From NCBI RefSeq assembly GCF_043424415.1, contig NZ_JBHWOO010000293.1, positions 1 to 14,949 on the forward strand: a DNA stretch of 14,949 nucleotides, read 5' to 3'. The notes below the pieces were generated by a model. It saw only the letters and a list, made by a program, of their open reading frames with translations. It did not search any database and was not told where the DNA came from. A program made the translations under genes and the position numbers. The DNA is from Luteococcus sp043424415 (lineage in GTDB: Bacteria; Actinomycetota; Actinomycetes; Propionibacteriales; Propionibacteriaceae). This document shows, piece by piece, positions 1-6,108 of this stretch (its first letter is position 1; every line of letters begins with the position of its first letter).

Positions 1-90
1 TCCATGTCGGCTCCTTGCCCGTCGTCTCTGGGGGCTGGCTGCCAAGCCTGCCACTCCCAGGGCAGGGGCGGAAGGGACTTGGTGGCCAAT

Positions 91-120
91 TTGTGTTCGA
101 TGGTGTGGACATGCCAGAAT
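91..120 (+). promoter_or_regulatory. Possible sigma-A-type promoter of the S10 operon
   Basis: TTGTGT at 91-96 and CAGAAT at 115-120 are separated by 18 bp. The first shares TTG with the -35 consensus and the second matches four of six -10 bases (A2, A4, A5, T6). Transcription would begin near 127, giving a leader of about 290 nt before rpsJ. No better-spaced pair was found nearer the gene, but this is a by-eye match in GC-rich DNA and could be chance. Confidence 0.33.
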
Positions 121-340
121 CGTCAAGTTGCTCCGATGGAGATGGCGCGTCACGTGAGGTGCGTCCTGATCCTGGGCAGTCGCCGTGTGATCGGAACTGA
201 AGTGGGCACCAACAACGGAAAAGAGCGTTTGTAGGTGCCACACAGTTGCGACACGCCCGACCGCGGGGGTCGGGGATCGAGGGAAATGCATGGCCGTGGA
301 GGCCACTTCCCGAAGGTCAAGACCTCCCATCGAGCAGAGG

Positions 341-386
341 GGAGGACCCATCCGGGTCCTCCGACGCGAAAGCCGGAATCCTCCGG
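341..386 (+). promoter_or_regulatory. Twin hairpins with identical ATCC loops in the rpsJ leader
   Basis: GGAGGACCC (341-349) and GGGTCCTCC (354-362) form a perfect 9-bp stem around the loop ATCC. Eleven bases on, CCGGA (373-377) and TCCGG (382-386) form a 5-bp stem around the same loop ATCC. Neither is followed by a T-run, so a simple intrinsic terminator is not indicated. They lie 30-75 nt before the rpsJ start, a position suited to leader-mediated control. In E. coli, L4 represses the S10 operon through its leader; whether this leader does the same is unknown. Confidence 0.5.
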
Positions 387-416
387 ACCAAGCTTGGACG
401 AGTAGAAGGAACAACT

Positions 417-728
417 GTGGCGGGACAAAAGATCCGCATCAGGCTCCGTGCCTATGACCATGAGGTCATCGACTCGTCGGCGCGCAAGATCGTCGACACG
501 GTGACCCGTACGGGTGCCAAGGTTGCCGGCCCGGTGCCGCTTCCGACCGAGAAGAACGTGTTCTGTGTGATCCGTTCGCCCCACAAGGACAAGGACAGCC
601 GCGAGCACTTCGAGATGCGCACCCACAAGCGGCTCATCGACATCCTCGATCCCACCCCGAAGACGGTCGACTCGCTGATGCGACTCGACCTGCCGGCCGG
701 TGTGGACATCGAGATCAAGCTCCCGTGA
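417..728 (+). CDS. rpsJ: 30S ribosomal protein S10 (uS10)
   Basis: S10 is a small-subunit head protein and also, as NusE, a partner of NusB/NusG in transcription antitermination. The 103-residue product, MAGQKIRIRLRAYDHEVID..., matches actinobacterial S10 over its whole length. The conserved extended loop GPVPLPTEKNVFCVIRSP starts near residue 38, followed by EHFEMRTHKRLIDI (63-76). The start is GTG at 417, chosen because AGAAGGA (404-410) lies 6 nt upstream and the protein then begins exactly like family members. The in-frame extension back to 246 reads through the leader hairpins and has no family similarity. It is the first gene of the S10 operon; the next start, rplC, lies 11 nt beyond its stop. 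Confidence 0.97.
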   Translation: MAGQKIRIRLRAYDHEVIDSSARKIVDTVTRTGAKVAGPVPLPTEKNVFCVIRSPHKDKDSREHFEMRTHKRLIDILDPTPKTVDSLMRLDLPAGVDIEIKLP

Positions 729-739
729 GGTCTGAGAAC

Positions 740-1402
740 ATGACTGCAACCGAACGCAAGGTGAAGGGTCTGCTGGGCACCAAGCTCGGCATGACCCAGC
801 TGTGGGACGAGAACAACCGCGTCGTCCCCGTGACCGTGATCCAGGCCGGCCCCTGTGTCGTCACCCAGGTGCGCACCCCCGAGGTCGACGGCTACAACGC
901 CGTCCAGCTCGGCTTTGGCGCCATCAAGACCAAGAAGGTCACCAAGCCCGTGGGCGGCCACTTCGAGAAGGCTGGCGTGAACCCGCGCAAGCACCTCGTC
1001 GAGCTGCGCACCTCCGATGCCTCGGAGTACACCCTGGGCCAGGAGATCACCGCCGAGACCTTCGCCTCCGCCGACGTCGTCGACGTCACCGGCGTGAGCA
1101 AGGGCAAGGGCACCGCCGGTGTCATGAAGCGCCACGGCTTCAAGGGTCTGCGCGCCACCCACGGTGTGCACCGCAAGCACCGCTCGCCGGGCTCCATCGG
1201 TGGCTGCTCGACCCCCGGTCGCGTCTTCAAGGGAATGCGCATGGCCGGTCGCATGGGTGTCGACAAGGTCACCGTCCAGAACCTGACCATCCACGCTGTC
1301 GACGCCGAGCGCGGCCTCATCCTGGTCCGCGGCGCGATCCCGGGCAACAAGGGTTCGCTGGTCGTCGTTCGCAGCGCTGCCAAGAAGGGTGATGTCGCAT
1401 GA
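740..1402 (+). CDS. rplC: 50S ribosomal protein L3 (uL3)
   Basis: L3 is an early-assembly large-subunit protein that binds the 3' end of 23S rRNA and sends a loop toward the peptidyl-transferase centre. The 220-residue product has LLGTKLGMTQLWDENNRVVPVTV at 11-33 and the conserved central extension (roughly 119-173) containing SKGKGTAGVMKRHGFKG and TPGRVFKGMRMAGRMG. ATG at 740 is preferred over the in-frame GTG at 725: 725 overlaps the rpsJ stop and adds only MRSEN, and a GAGG sequence (727-730) sits 9 nt upstream of 740. The gene ends in an ATGA overlap with rplD, which suggests translational coupling. Confidence 0.96.
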   Translation: MTATERKVKGLLGTKLGMTQLWDENNRVVPVTVIQAGPCVVTQVRTPEVDGYNAVQLGFGAIKTKKVTKPVGGHFEKAGVNPRKHLVELRTSDASEYTLGQEITAETFASADVVDVTGVSKGKGTAGVMKRHGFKGLRATHGVHRKHRSPGSIGGCSTPGRVFKGMRMAGRMGVDKVTVQNLTIHAVDAERGLILVRGAIPGNKGSLVVVRSAAKKGDVA

Positions 1403-2097
1403 GCGAGTCGCTGAAGGTCGACGTCCTCGGCGTCGACGGCAACAAGGCCGGCACCGTCGATCTCCCCGCGGAGATCTTCGACGTGCAGACCAACATCCCG
1501 CTGATCCACCAGGTCGTCGTGGCCCAGCAGGCCGCGGCCCGCCAAGGCACGCACGCCACCAAGACCCGCGGCCAGGTCCGCGGCGGTGGCATCAAGCCCT
1601 GGCGCCAGAAGGGCACCGGTCGTGCCCGTCACGGCTCGCGTCGTTCGCCCATCTGGGTCGGCGGTGGCACCGTTCACGGTCCCCAGCCCCACGGCTACAG
1701 CCAGCGCACCCCCAAGAAGATGATCGCCGCCGCGATCAAGGGTGCCCTGTCCGATCGCGCTCGTGACGGCAAGGTCTTCGTCCTGGACCAGATCGTGTCC
1801 AGTGAGACCCCCAACACCAAGGCTGCCCTCAAGACCCTCTCGGCCGTCGGTGACGTCAGCAAGCTGCTGGTGGTCCTCGATCGCACCGACGAGGTCACCT
1901 GGATGAGCCTGCGCAATGTCGCCACCGTGCACGTCATCGCCGTTGACCAGCTCAACGCCTATGACGTCCTGGTCAACGACGGCGTGGTCTTCACCAAGGC
2001 CGCCCTGGACACCTACACCGCTGGTCCCGCCAAGGGCAAGAGCGTCAAGGCCGTGGCCACCGAGTCCGAGGCCGCTGCAGAGGAGACCCAGAAGTGA
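1399..2097 (+). CDS. rplD: 50S ribosomal protein L4 (uL4)
   Basis: L4 binds 23S rRNA domain I and its long loop lines the polypeptide exit tunnel. In E. coli it is also the repressor of the S10 operon. This 232-residue protein has the expected layout: a beta/alpha start, then a basic Gly-rich tunnel loop near residues 45-105 (ARQGTHATKTRGQVRGGGIKPWRQKGTGRARHGSRRSP) and a C-terminal alpha/beta domain with VLDRTDEVTWMSLRN. The last 15-20 residues are an Ala/Glu/Lys-rich tail, longer than in E. coli L4 (201 aa). The start overlaps the rplC stop (ATGA) and the stop overlaps the rplW start (GTGA). Confidence 0.96.
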   Translation: MSESLKVDVLGVDGNKAGTVDLPAEIFDVQTNIPLIHQVVVAQQAAARQGTHATKTRGQVRGGGIKPWRQKGTGRARHGSRRSPIWVGGGTVHGPQPHGYSQRTPKKMIAAAIKGALSDRARDGKVFVLDQIVSSETPNTKAALKTLSAVGDVSKLLVVLDRTDEVTWMSLRNVATVHVIAVDQLNAYDVLVNDGVVFTKAALDTYTAGPAKGKSVKAVATESEAAAEETQK

Positions 2098-2405
2098 CCG
2101 AATCTGTGAAGATCCGCGACCATCGCGACATCCTGCTCGCGCCGGTCGTGAGCGAGAAGAGCTATGGGCTGCTCGACGAGAACAAGTACACCTTCCTCGT
2201 CGCCCCGCACGCGAACAAGACCGAGATCAAGATCGCCGTCGAGGCCATCTTCAACGTCAAGGTCACCGGTGTGAACACCATCAACCGCCCCGGCAAGACG
2301 CGCCGCACCCGCTTCGGCATGGGCAAGCGTCCTGACACCAAGCGCGCGATCGTGTCCGTGGCCGAAGGCCAGCGCATCGACATCTTTGGAGGTCCGGTCG
2401 CCTGA
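2094..2405 (+). CDS. rplW: 50S ribosomal protein L23 (uL23)
   Basis: L23 sits at the tunnel exit and is the docking site for trigger factor and the signal recognition particle. The 103-residue product contains DILLAPVVSEKSYGLLDENKYTFLVAP, the loop TIKxxVE-like region (TEIKIAVEAIFNVKVTGVNTI) and RPGKTRRTRFGMGKRPDTKRAIV, all standard for L23. The GTG start overlaps the rplD stop by three bases (GTGA). AGGAG at 2081-2085 stands 8 nt upstream, which supports this start. A 35-nt gap then leads to rplB. Confidence 0.95.
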   Translation: MTESVKIRDHRDILLAPVVSEKSYGLLDENKYTFLVAPHANKTEIKIAVEAIFNVKVTGVNTINRPGKTRRTRFGMGKRPDTKRAIVSVAEGQRIDIFGGPVA

Positions 2406-2440
2406 CCGGACGGACGCTGAGACAAGGAAACTGAGACCTC

Positions 2441-3277
2441 ATGGGTATCCGTAAGTACAAGCCGACTACGCCGGGCCGTCGCGGCTCGAGCGTGGCCGAC
2501 TTCGTCGAACTGACTCGTTCCACGCCGGAGAAGTCGCTGCTGGCCCCCAAGTCGAAGACCGGTGGCCGCAACAACTCTGGCCGTATCACCACCCGTCACA
2601 TCGGTGGTGGCCACAAGCAGGCCTACCGCATCATCGACTTCAAGCGCTACGACAAGGACGGCGTGCCGGCCAGGGTCGCTCACATCGAGTACGACCCCAA
2701 CCGCACCGCCCGCATCGCGCTGCTGCACTACGCCGATGGTGAGAAGCGCTACATCATCGCTCCCCAGGGCCTGGCCCAGGGTGCGACGGTCAGCGCCGGT
2801 GAAGGTGCCGACATCAAGCCCGGCAACAACCTGGCCCTCAAGAACATCCCGGTCGGCACCACCGTGCACGCCGTGGAGATGCGTCCCGGTGGCGGCGCGA
2901 AGCTCGGCCGTAGCGCCGGCGCGTCGATCCAGCTGGTCGCTCGTGAGGGCAAGCACGCCACGCTGCGCATGCCTTCGGGCGAGATGCGCATGGTGGACGT
3001 GCGCTGCCGCGCCACCGTTGGAGCCGTCGGCAATGCCGAGCAGTCCAACATCAACTGGGGCAAGGCTGGCCGCAGCCGCTGGAAGGGCGTCCGCCCGACC
3101 GTGCGTGGTGTGGTCATGAACCCGATCGACCACCCGCACGGTGGTGGCGAGGGCCGTACCTCGGGTGGTCGTCACCCGGTGTCGCCCTGGGGCAAGCCTG
3201 AGGGTCGCACCCGCGACAAGAACAAGGCGAGCAGCCGCCTCATCATCCGTCGCCGCAAGTCCGGCAAGAAGCGCTGA
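2441..3277 (+). CDS. rplB: 50S ribosomal protein L2 (uL2)
   Basis: L2 is needed for subunit association and peptidyl-transferase activity. The 278-residue product has the N-terminal OB-like half (GRNNSGRITTRHIGGGHKQ, 43-60) and the SH3-like half. The hallmark HPHGGGEGRT (231-240) follows, equivalent to the region of E. coli His229, then SPWGKPEGRTRDKNK and a basic tail RRRKSGKKR. Length agrees with the family (about 275 aa). AAGGAAAC lies 8-15 nt upstream of the ATG. Confidence 0.97.
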   Translation: MGIRKYKPTTPGRRGSSVADFVELTRSTPEKSLLAPKSKTGGRNNSGRITTRHIGGGHKQAYRIIDFKRYDKDGVPARVAHIEYDPNRTARIALLHYADGEKRYIIAPQGLAQGATVSAGEGADIKPGNNLALKNIPVGTTVHAVEMRPGGGAKLGRSAGASIQLVAREGKHATLRMPSGEMRMVDVRCRATVGAVGNAEQSNINWGKAGRSRWKGVRPTVRGVVMNPIDHPHGGGEGRTSGGRHPVSPWGKPEGRTRDKNKASSRLIIRRRKSGKKR

Positions 3278-3295
3278 TTGGGAGCCTGAGGAAAA

Positions 3296-3577
3296 ATGCC
3301 ACGTAGCTTGAAGAAGGGTCCCTTCGTCGACGAGCACCTGACCAAGAAGGTCGATGCCCAGAACGAAAAGGGAACCAAGAACGTCATCAAGACCTGGTCG
3401 CGCCGATCCATGAACGTGCCCGACATGCTGGGTCACACCATCGCCGTGCACGACGGCCGCAAGCATGTCCCGGTCTTCGTGACCGAGGCCATGATCGGCC
3501 ACAAGCTGGGCGAGTTCGCTCCCACGCGTACCTTCAAGGGTCACGTGAAGGACGACAAGAAGGCGCGCCGCCGCTGA
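3296..3577 (+). CDS. rpsS: 30S ribosomal protein S19 (uS19)
   Basis: S19 is a head protein of the small subunit that contacts S13 and the A-site tRNA region. The 93-residue product MPRSLKKGPFVDEHLTKKVD...IKTWSRRSMNVPDMLGHTIAVHDGRKHVPVFVTEAMIGHKLGEFAPTRTFKGH is a full-length match to the family. A GAGG sequence lies 5 nt before the ATG. It follows rplB by 18 nt and precedes rplV by 28 nt. Confidence 0.97.
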   Translation: MPRSLKKGPFVDEHLTKKVDAQNEKGTKNVIKTWSRRSMNVPDMLGHTIAVHDGRKHVPVFVTEAMIGHKLGEFAPTRTFKGHVKDDKKARRR

Positions 3578-3605
3578 GCGGGCGAGACAAGGAACAGATC
3601 AAGCA

Positions 3606-4028
3606 ATGAGCAACAACGAAAGCCGGCCCAGCCGTCGCGCTGCCCTGCTCGGGGATCGTCCTGGCTCGTACGCCATCGCGCGTCACGTCCGGATGAGCCC
3701 GATGAAGGTGCGTCGCGTCGTCGACCTCGTGCGTGGAATGGGCGTCAACGATGCCCTGGTCACGCTGAAGTTCGCCCCGCAGGCCGCATCCGATCCCGTC
3801 TACAAGGTGCTGGCCTCGGCCGTCGCCAACGCGGAGAACACCGAGAGCCTGCGTGCCGACGACCTGTTCGTCTCGCAGATCTTCGTCGACGAGGGCGTGA
3901 CCATGCGTCGCATCCGTCCCCGCGCGAAGGGCTCCGCGAGCCGCATCCTCAAGCGCGCCAGCCACATCACCGTGGTTGTCGAGCCCAAGACCAACAAGAC
4001 CGCCACTGAGAGCAAGAAGGGAGCCTGA
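3606..4028 (+). CDS. rplV: 50S ribosomal protein L22 (uL22)
   Basis: L22 contacts all 23S domains, and its long beta-hairpin, with L4, forms the tunnel constriction where macrolide-resistance changes occur. The 140-residue product has an early SYAIARHVRMSPMKVRRVVDLVRGM (21-45). The hairpin lies around residues 96-120 (EGVTMRRIRPRAKGSASRILKRASH) and appears intact. The N-terminus (MSNNESRPSRRAALLGDRPG) and the Lys/Thr-rich C-terminal tail are slightly longer than E. coli L22 (110 aa), as is usual in actinobacteria. AAGGAA lies about 11 nt before the ATG, and the stop is 2 nt before rpsC. Confidence 0.95.
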   Translation: MSNNESRPSRRAALLGDRPGSYAIARHVRMSPMKVRRVVDLVRGMGVNDALVTLKFAPQAASDPVYKVLASAVANAENTESLRADDLFVSQIFVDEGVTMRRIRPRAKGSASRILKRASHITVVVEPKTNKTATESKKGA

Positions 4029-4030
4029 GC

Positions 4031-4849
4031 ATGGGCCAGAAGATCAACCCGCATGGCTTCCGCCTCGGCATCACCACCGACCACAAGACCCGCTGGTACG
4101 CCGAGAAGCAGTACGCGGCCTTCGTTGGTGAAGACGTCAAGATCCGCCAGTACCTGCTCAAGAACCTCGAGCGTGCCGGCATCTCCTCGATCGAGATCGA
4201 GCGTCGTTCCGAGCGCGTGACCATCTTCCTGTACGCCGCTCGTCCGGGCATCGTCATCGGCCGCAATGGCGCCGAGGCGGAGCGCATCCGCGGTGCACTG
4301 GAGAAGCTCACCGGCAAGCAGATCCAGCTGAACATCCTCGAGGTCAAGAACCCCGAGATCGATGCCCAGCTGGTTGCCCAGGGTGTGGCCGAGCAGCTCG
4401 GCGCCCGCGTGGCCTTCCGCCGCGCGATGCGCAAGGCTCAGCAGACTGCGATGCGTTCGGGTGCCCAGGGCATCCGCATCAAGTGCTCCGGCCGTCTGGG
4501 CGGAGCCGAGATGAGCCGCTCCGAGGGCTACCGCGAAGGCCGTGTGCCTCTGCACACCCTGCGTGCCGACATCGACTACGGCTTCTACGAGGCCCGGACC
4601 ACCTACGGCCGCATCGGCGTGAAGGTCTGGATCTACAAGGGCGACGTCACCGGCACCCGCGCCGAGCGCGCTGCCCAGAAGGCCGCCCGCGCTGCCGCCC
4701 CCGGTGGCCGCCAGCGTCCCGGCCGTGGCCGTGGCCGTGGCGACCGTCCGGAGCGCGGTGGACGCCGTCGTGCCGACCAGGCGCGCAATGACAATCCCGC
4801 CGAGGCCCAGCAGAGCCAGGCACCGGCGGCCGAGAACGCAGGAGCCTGA
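4031..4849 (+). CDS. rpsC: 30S ribosomal protein S3 (uS3) with Arg/Gly-rich tail
   Basis: S3 lies at the mRNA entry channel of the small subunit and takes part in mRNA unwinding. The 272-residue product begins MGQKINPHGFRLGITTDHKTRWYA and carries a type 2 KH domain with the GxxG loop at IGRNGAEAERIR (G77-G80). The C-terminal S3 domain includes IKCSGRLGGAEMSRSEGYREGRVPLHTLRADIDYG. Beyond about residue 213 comes a low-complexity tail rich in Arg/Gly/Ala, including RGRGRG encoded by three tandem GGCCGT units (4721-4738), then an acidic Ala/Gln end. Tails of this sort are common in actinobacterial S3. AGAAGGGAG is 7 nt upstream of the ATG. Confidence 0.96.
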   Translation: MGQKINPHGFRLGITTDHKTRWYAEKQYAAFVGEDVKIRQYLLKNLERAGISSIEIERRSERVTIFLYAARPGIVIGRNGAEAERIRGALEKLTGKQIQLNILEVKNPEIDAQLVAQGVAEQLGARVAFRRAMRKAQQTAMRSGAQGIRIKCSGRLGGAEMSRSEGYREGRVPLHTLRADIDYGFYEARTTYGRIGVKVWIYKGDVTGTRAERAAQKAARAAAPGGRQRPGRGRGRGDRPERGGRRRADQARNDNPAEAQQSQAPAAENAGA

Positions 4850-4851
4850 GC

Positions 4852-5271
4852 ATGCTGATTCCTCGTCGTGTGAAGTACCGCAAGCAGCACCACCCCAAGC
4901 GTGACGGCATGGCCAAGGGTGGCACCAAGCTCGCCTTCGGTGAGTACGGCATCCAGGCCCTGGAGAGCTCCTACCTGACCAACCGTCAGATCGAGGCTGC
5001 TCGTATCGCCATGACCCGTCACATCAAGCGTGGTGGCAAGGTGTGGATCAACGTCTACCCCGACCGCCCGCTGACCAAGCACCCTGCCGAGTCCCGAATG
5101 GGCTCCGGCAAGGGTTCGCCCGAGTTCTGGGTCGCCAACATCAAGCCCGGCCGTGTGCTCTTCGAGCTCTCCGGTGTTGATGAGGAGACCGCTCGCGAGG
5201 CCATGCGCCTGGCGATCCACAAGCTGCCCTTCAAGGCTCGCTTCATCAAGCGCGAAGCAGGTGAAATCTGA
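4852..5271 (+). CDS. rplP: 50S ribosomal protein L16 (uL16)
   Basis: L16 helps form the A-site and is required for late assembly of the large subunit. The 139-residue product MLIPRRVKYRKQHHPKR...VWINVYPDRPLTKHPAESRMGSGKGSPEFWVANIKPGRVLFEL...HKLPFKARFIKRE is a complete match. It includes the conserved MGSGKGSPEFWVA loop. AGGAG (4840-4844) lies 7 nt upstream. The TGA stop shares its final A with the rpmC start (TGATG), suggesting re-initiation. Confidence 0.97.
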   Translation: MLIPRRVKYRKQHHPKRDGMAKGGTKLAFGEYGIQALESSYLTNRQIEAARIAMTRHIKRGGKVWINVYPDRPLTKHPAESRMGSGKGSPEFWVANIKPGRVLFELSGVDEETAREAMRLAIHKLPFKARFIKREAGEI

Positions 5272-5504
5272 TGGCAAAGACCACTGCCACCGCCGCCGAA
5301 CTGCGCGGCCTCAGCCGTGACGACCTGAATGCCAAGGTCCTCGAGCTGAAGGAAGAGCTGTTCACGCTGCGCTTCCAGGCCGCCACCGGCCAGCTGGAGT
5401 CCCATGGACGTCTGCGTGAGGTTCGCAAGGACATCGCCCGCATCTACACCGTGCTCCAGGAGCGCAACCTGGGCATCGTCGACGACCCTGAGAAGAAGGC
5501 CTGA
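5271..5504 (+). CDS. rpmC: 50S ribosomal protein L29 (uL29)
   Basis: L29 is a small helical hairpin at the tunnel exit next to L23. The 77-residue product has the two-helix pattern with ELRGLSRDDLNAKVLELKEELFTLRFQAATGQLESHGRLREVRKDIARIYTVLQER, the conserved core of the family. The N-terminal Ala/Thr stretch and the tail NLGIVDDPEKKA are modest extensions seen in actinobacteria. It overlaps the rplP stop by one base and ends one base before the rpsQ start. Confidence 0.95.
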   Translation: MAKTTATAAELRGLSRDDLNAKVLELKEELFTLRFQAATGQLESHGRLREVRKDIARIYTVLQERNLGIVDDPEKKA

Positions 5505-5505
5505 C

Positions 5506-5790
5506 ATGAGCGAGAACACCACTGTCGAGACCGAGGGCCGTACCTCGAGCCGCAAGGTTCGCGAGGGTCTGGTCGTGTCGGACAAGATGGACAAGACGAT
5601 CGTCGTGTCCGTCGAGGACCGCGTGAAGCACCCCCTCTACGGCAAGGTCATGACCAAGACCGTGCGCCTCAAGGCCCACGACGAGACCAACGACGCCGGC
5701 ACCGGTGACCGGGTCCGCATCATGGAGACCCGTCCCACCTCCGCCACCAAGCGTTGGCGCCTGATCGAGGTCATCGAGCGCGCGAAGTGA
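5506..5790 (+). CDS. rpsQ: 30S ribosomal protein S17 (uS17)
   Basis: S17 is an OB-fold primary 16S-binding protein. The ATG at 5506 gives 94 residues: a short acidic/Ser lead (MSENTTVETEGRTSSRKVRE), then the conserved core GLVVSDKMDKTIVVSVEDRVKHPLYGKVMTKTVRLKAHDE and GDRVRIMETRPTSATKRWRLIEVIERAK. An open frame continues upstream to 5404 but lies inside rpmC and is not conserved. The start is one base after the rpmC stop, with a purine-rich AGAAGAAGG sequence just upstream. It is the last gene of the S10 operon; a strong hairpin terminator follows. Confidence 0.95.
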   Translation: MSENTTVETEGRTSSRKVREGLVVSDKMDKTIVVSVEDRVKHPLYGKVMTKTVRLKAHDETNDAGTGDRVRIMETRPTSATKRWRLIEVIERAK

Positions 5791-5794
5791 TCGA

Positions 5795-5810
5795 TGTTGC
5801 CTCTGCAACA
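5795..5810 (+). repeat. Small hairpin ahead of the S10 terminator
   Basis: TGTTGC (5795-5800) and GCAACA (5805-5810) form a perfect 6-bp stem with loop CTCT. It is 4 nt after the rpsQ stop and 3 nt before the main terminator stem. It might protect the 3' end or assist termination; its role is not visible. Confidence 0.5.
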
Positions 5811-5813
5811 CGC

Positions 5814-5851
5814 TGACGAGGGGCCCGTCCACCAGGACGGGCCCCTCGTCA
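5814..5851 (+). terminator. Terminator of the S10 operon
   Basis: Bases 5814-5830 and 5835-5851 are perfectly complementary over 17 bp, with a 4-nt loop ACCA; the core is GGGGCCCGTCC/GGACGGGCCCC. No T-run follows, which is common for hairpin terminators in actinobacteria. It lies 23 nt after the rpsQ stop and 32 nt before the next promoter, so it should separate the S10 and spc transcripts. Confidence 0.85.
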
Positions 5852-5883
5852 TGTCGGCGGATGGGGGAGCGCACCACCCTCGA

Positions 5884-5913
5884 TTGGTGCTCAAGTCCCG
5901 TCTGGTTTAGACT
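5884..5913 (+). promoter_or_regulatory. Promoter of the spc (rplN) operon
   Basis: TTGGTG (5884-5889), an 18-bp spacer and TAGACT (5908-5913) form a good sigma-A-type promoter placed directly after the S10 terminator. TAGACT differs from TATAAT at two positions. Transcription would begin near 5920, giving a leader of about 190 nt. An 8-bp inverted repeat, CTCAAGTC (5890-5897) and GACTTGAG (5910-5917), covers the spacer and the -10 box and could be an operator. Confidence 0.65.
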
Positions 5914-5919
5914 TGAGAA

Positions 5920-6108
5920 GTTGGCTTGGAGACTGTCGTGCCCAAATTTCCCTCGGGGATTCGGGTCCTCGATCTCTCGGCCCAGGGCCTGGGGCCCATT
6001 GCCTGCGGGCTTCGGCCCGGGGTTGTCCACCCCTCCTGGCAAAATCCAGGGGGACCAGATCAAGCTTCATCAGGCCCTCACGGGAACCGGTGAAGCGAAG
6101 GAGAATCA
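5920..6108 (+). promoter_or_regulatory. Structured 5' leader of the rplN operon
   Basis: Four hairpins can be drawn by eye. The first is 5979-5996, GGCCCAG/CTGGGgCC with one bulged G. The second is 6006-6019, CGGGC/GCCCG with a UUCG loop. The third is 6032-6053, an 8-bp stem with one G-U pair and loop CAAAAT. The fourth is 6065-6095, CTTCATC...GGTGAAG with a bulged A and inner GG/CC and CCC/GGG pairs. It ends 2 nt before the ribosome binding site GAAGGAG (6097-6103). Structure abutting the ribosome binding site suggests translational control, perhaps by a product of this operon; no specific leader family was recognised. Confidence 0.5.

Larger units (their letters stand above)
1..416 (+). other. 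Non-coding region upstream of rpsJ with long structured leader
   Basis: No credible coding region lies here; the short open frames do not resemble any protein I know. Visible structure includes a 6-bp inverted repeat (47-52/61-66, possibly the end of an upstream gene's terminator) and a 7-bp hairpin CCCGACC/GGTCGGG (256-262/268-274). A 9-bp hairpin lies at 341-362, a 5-bp hairpin at 373-386, and a perfect 10-bp DNA palindrome CCAAGCTTGG at 388-397. The ribosome binding site AGAAGGA (404-410) then precedes the GTG start of rpsJ. In many actinobacteria tuf lies upstream of rpsJ, so this is probably the tuf-rpsJ intergenic region, but tuf is outside the window. Confidence 0.7.

Noticed and set aside
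4..234. Open frame of 76 codons in the upstream region
   Set aside because: No ribosome binding site, no family resemblance, and it covers the promoter and leader of rpsJ.
246..416. N-terminal extension of S10 in the same frame
   Set aside because: It translates the leader hairpins and has no similarity to S10; GTG 417 has a good ribosome binding site and gives the normal protein.
2162..3544. Long minus-strand open frame (460 aa) opposite rplW-rplB-rpsS
   Set aside because: It mirrors highly conserved ribosomal genes on the + strand; open antisense frames are expected in GC-rich coding DNA. The predicted protein is low-complexity Gly/Ala/Asp/His-rich, with no recognisable family.
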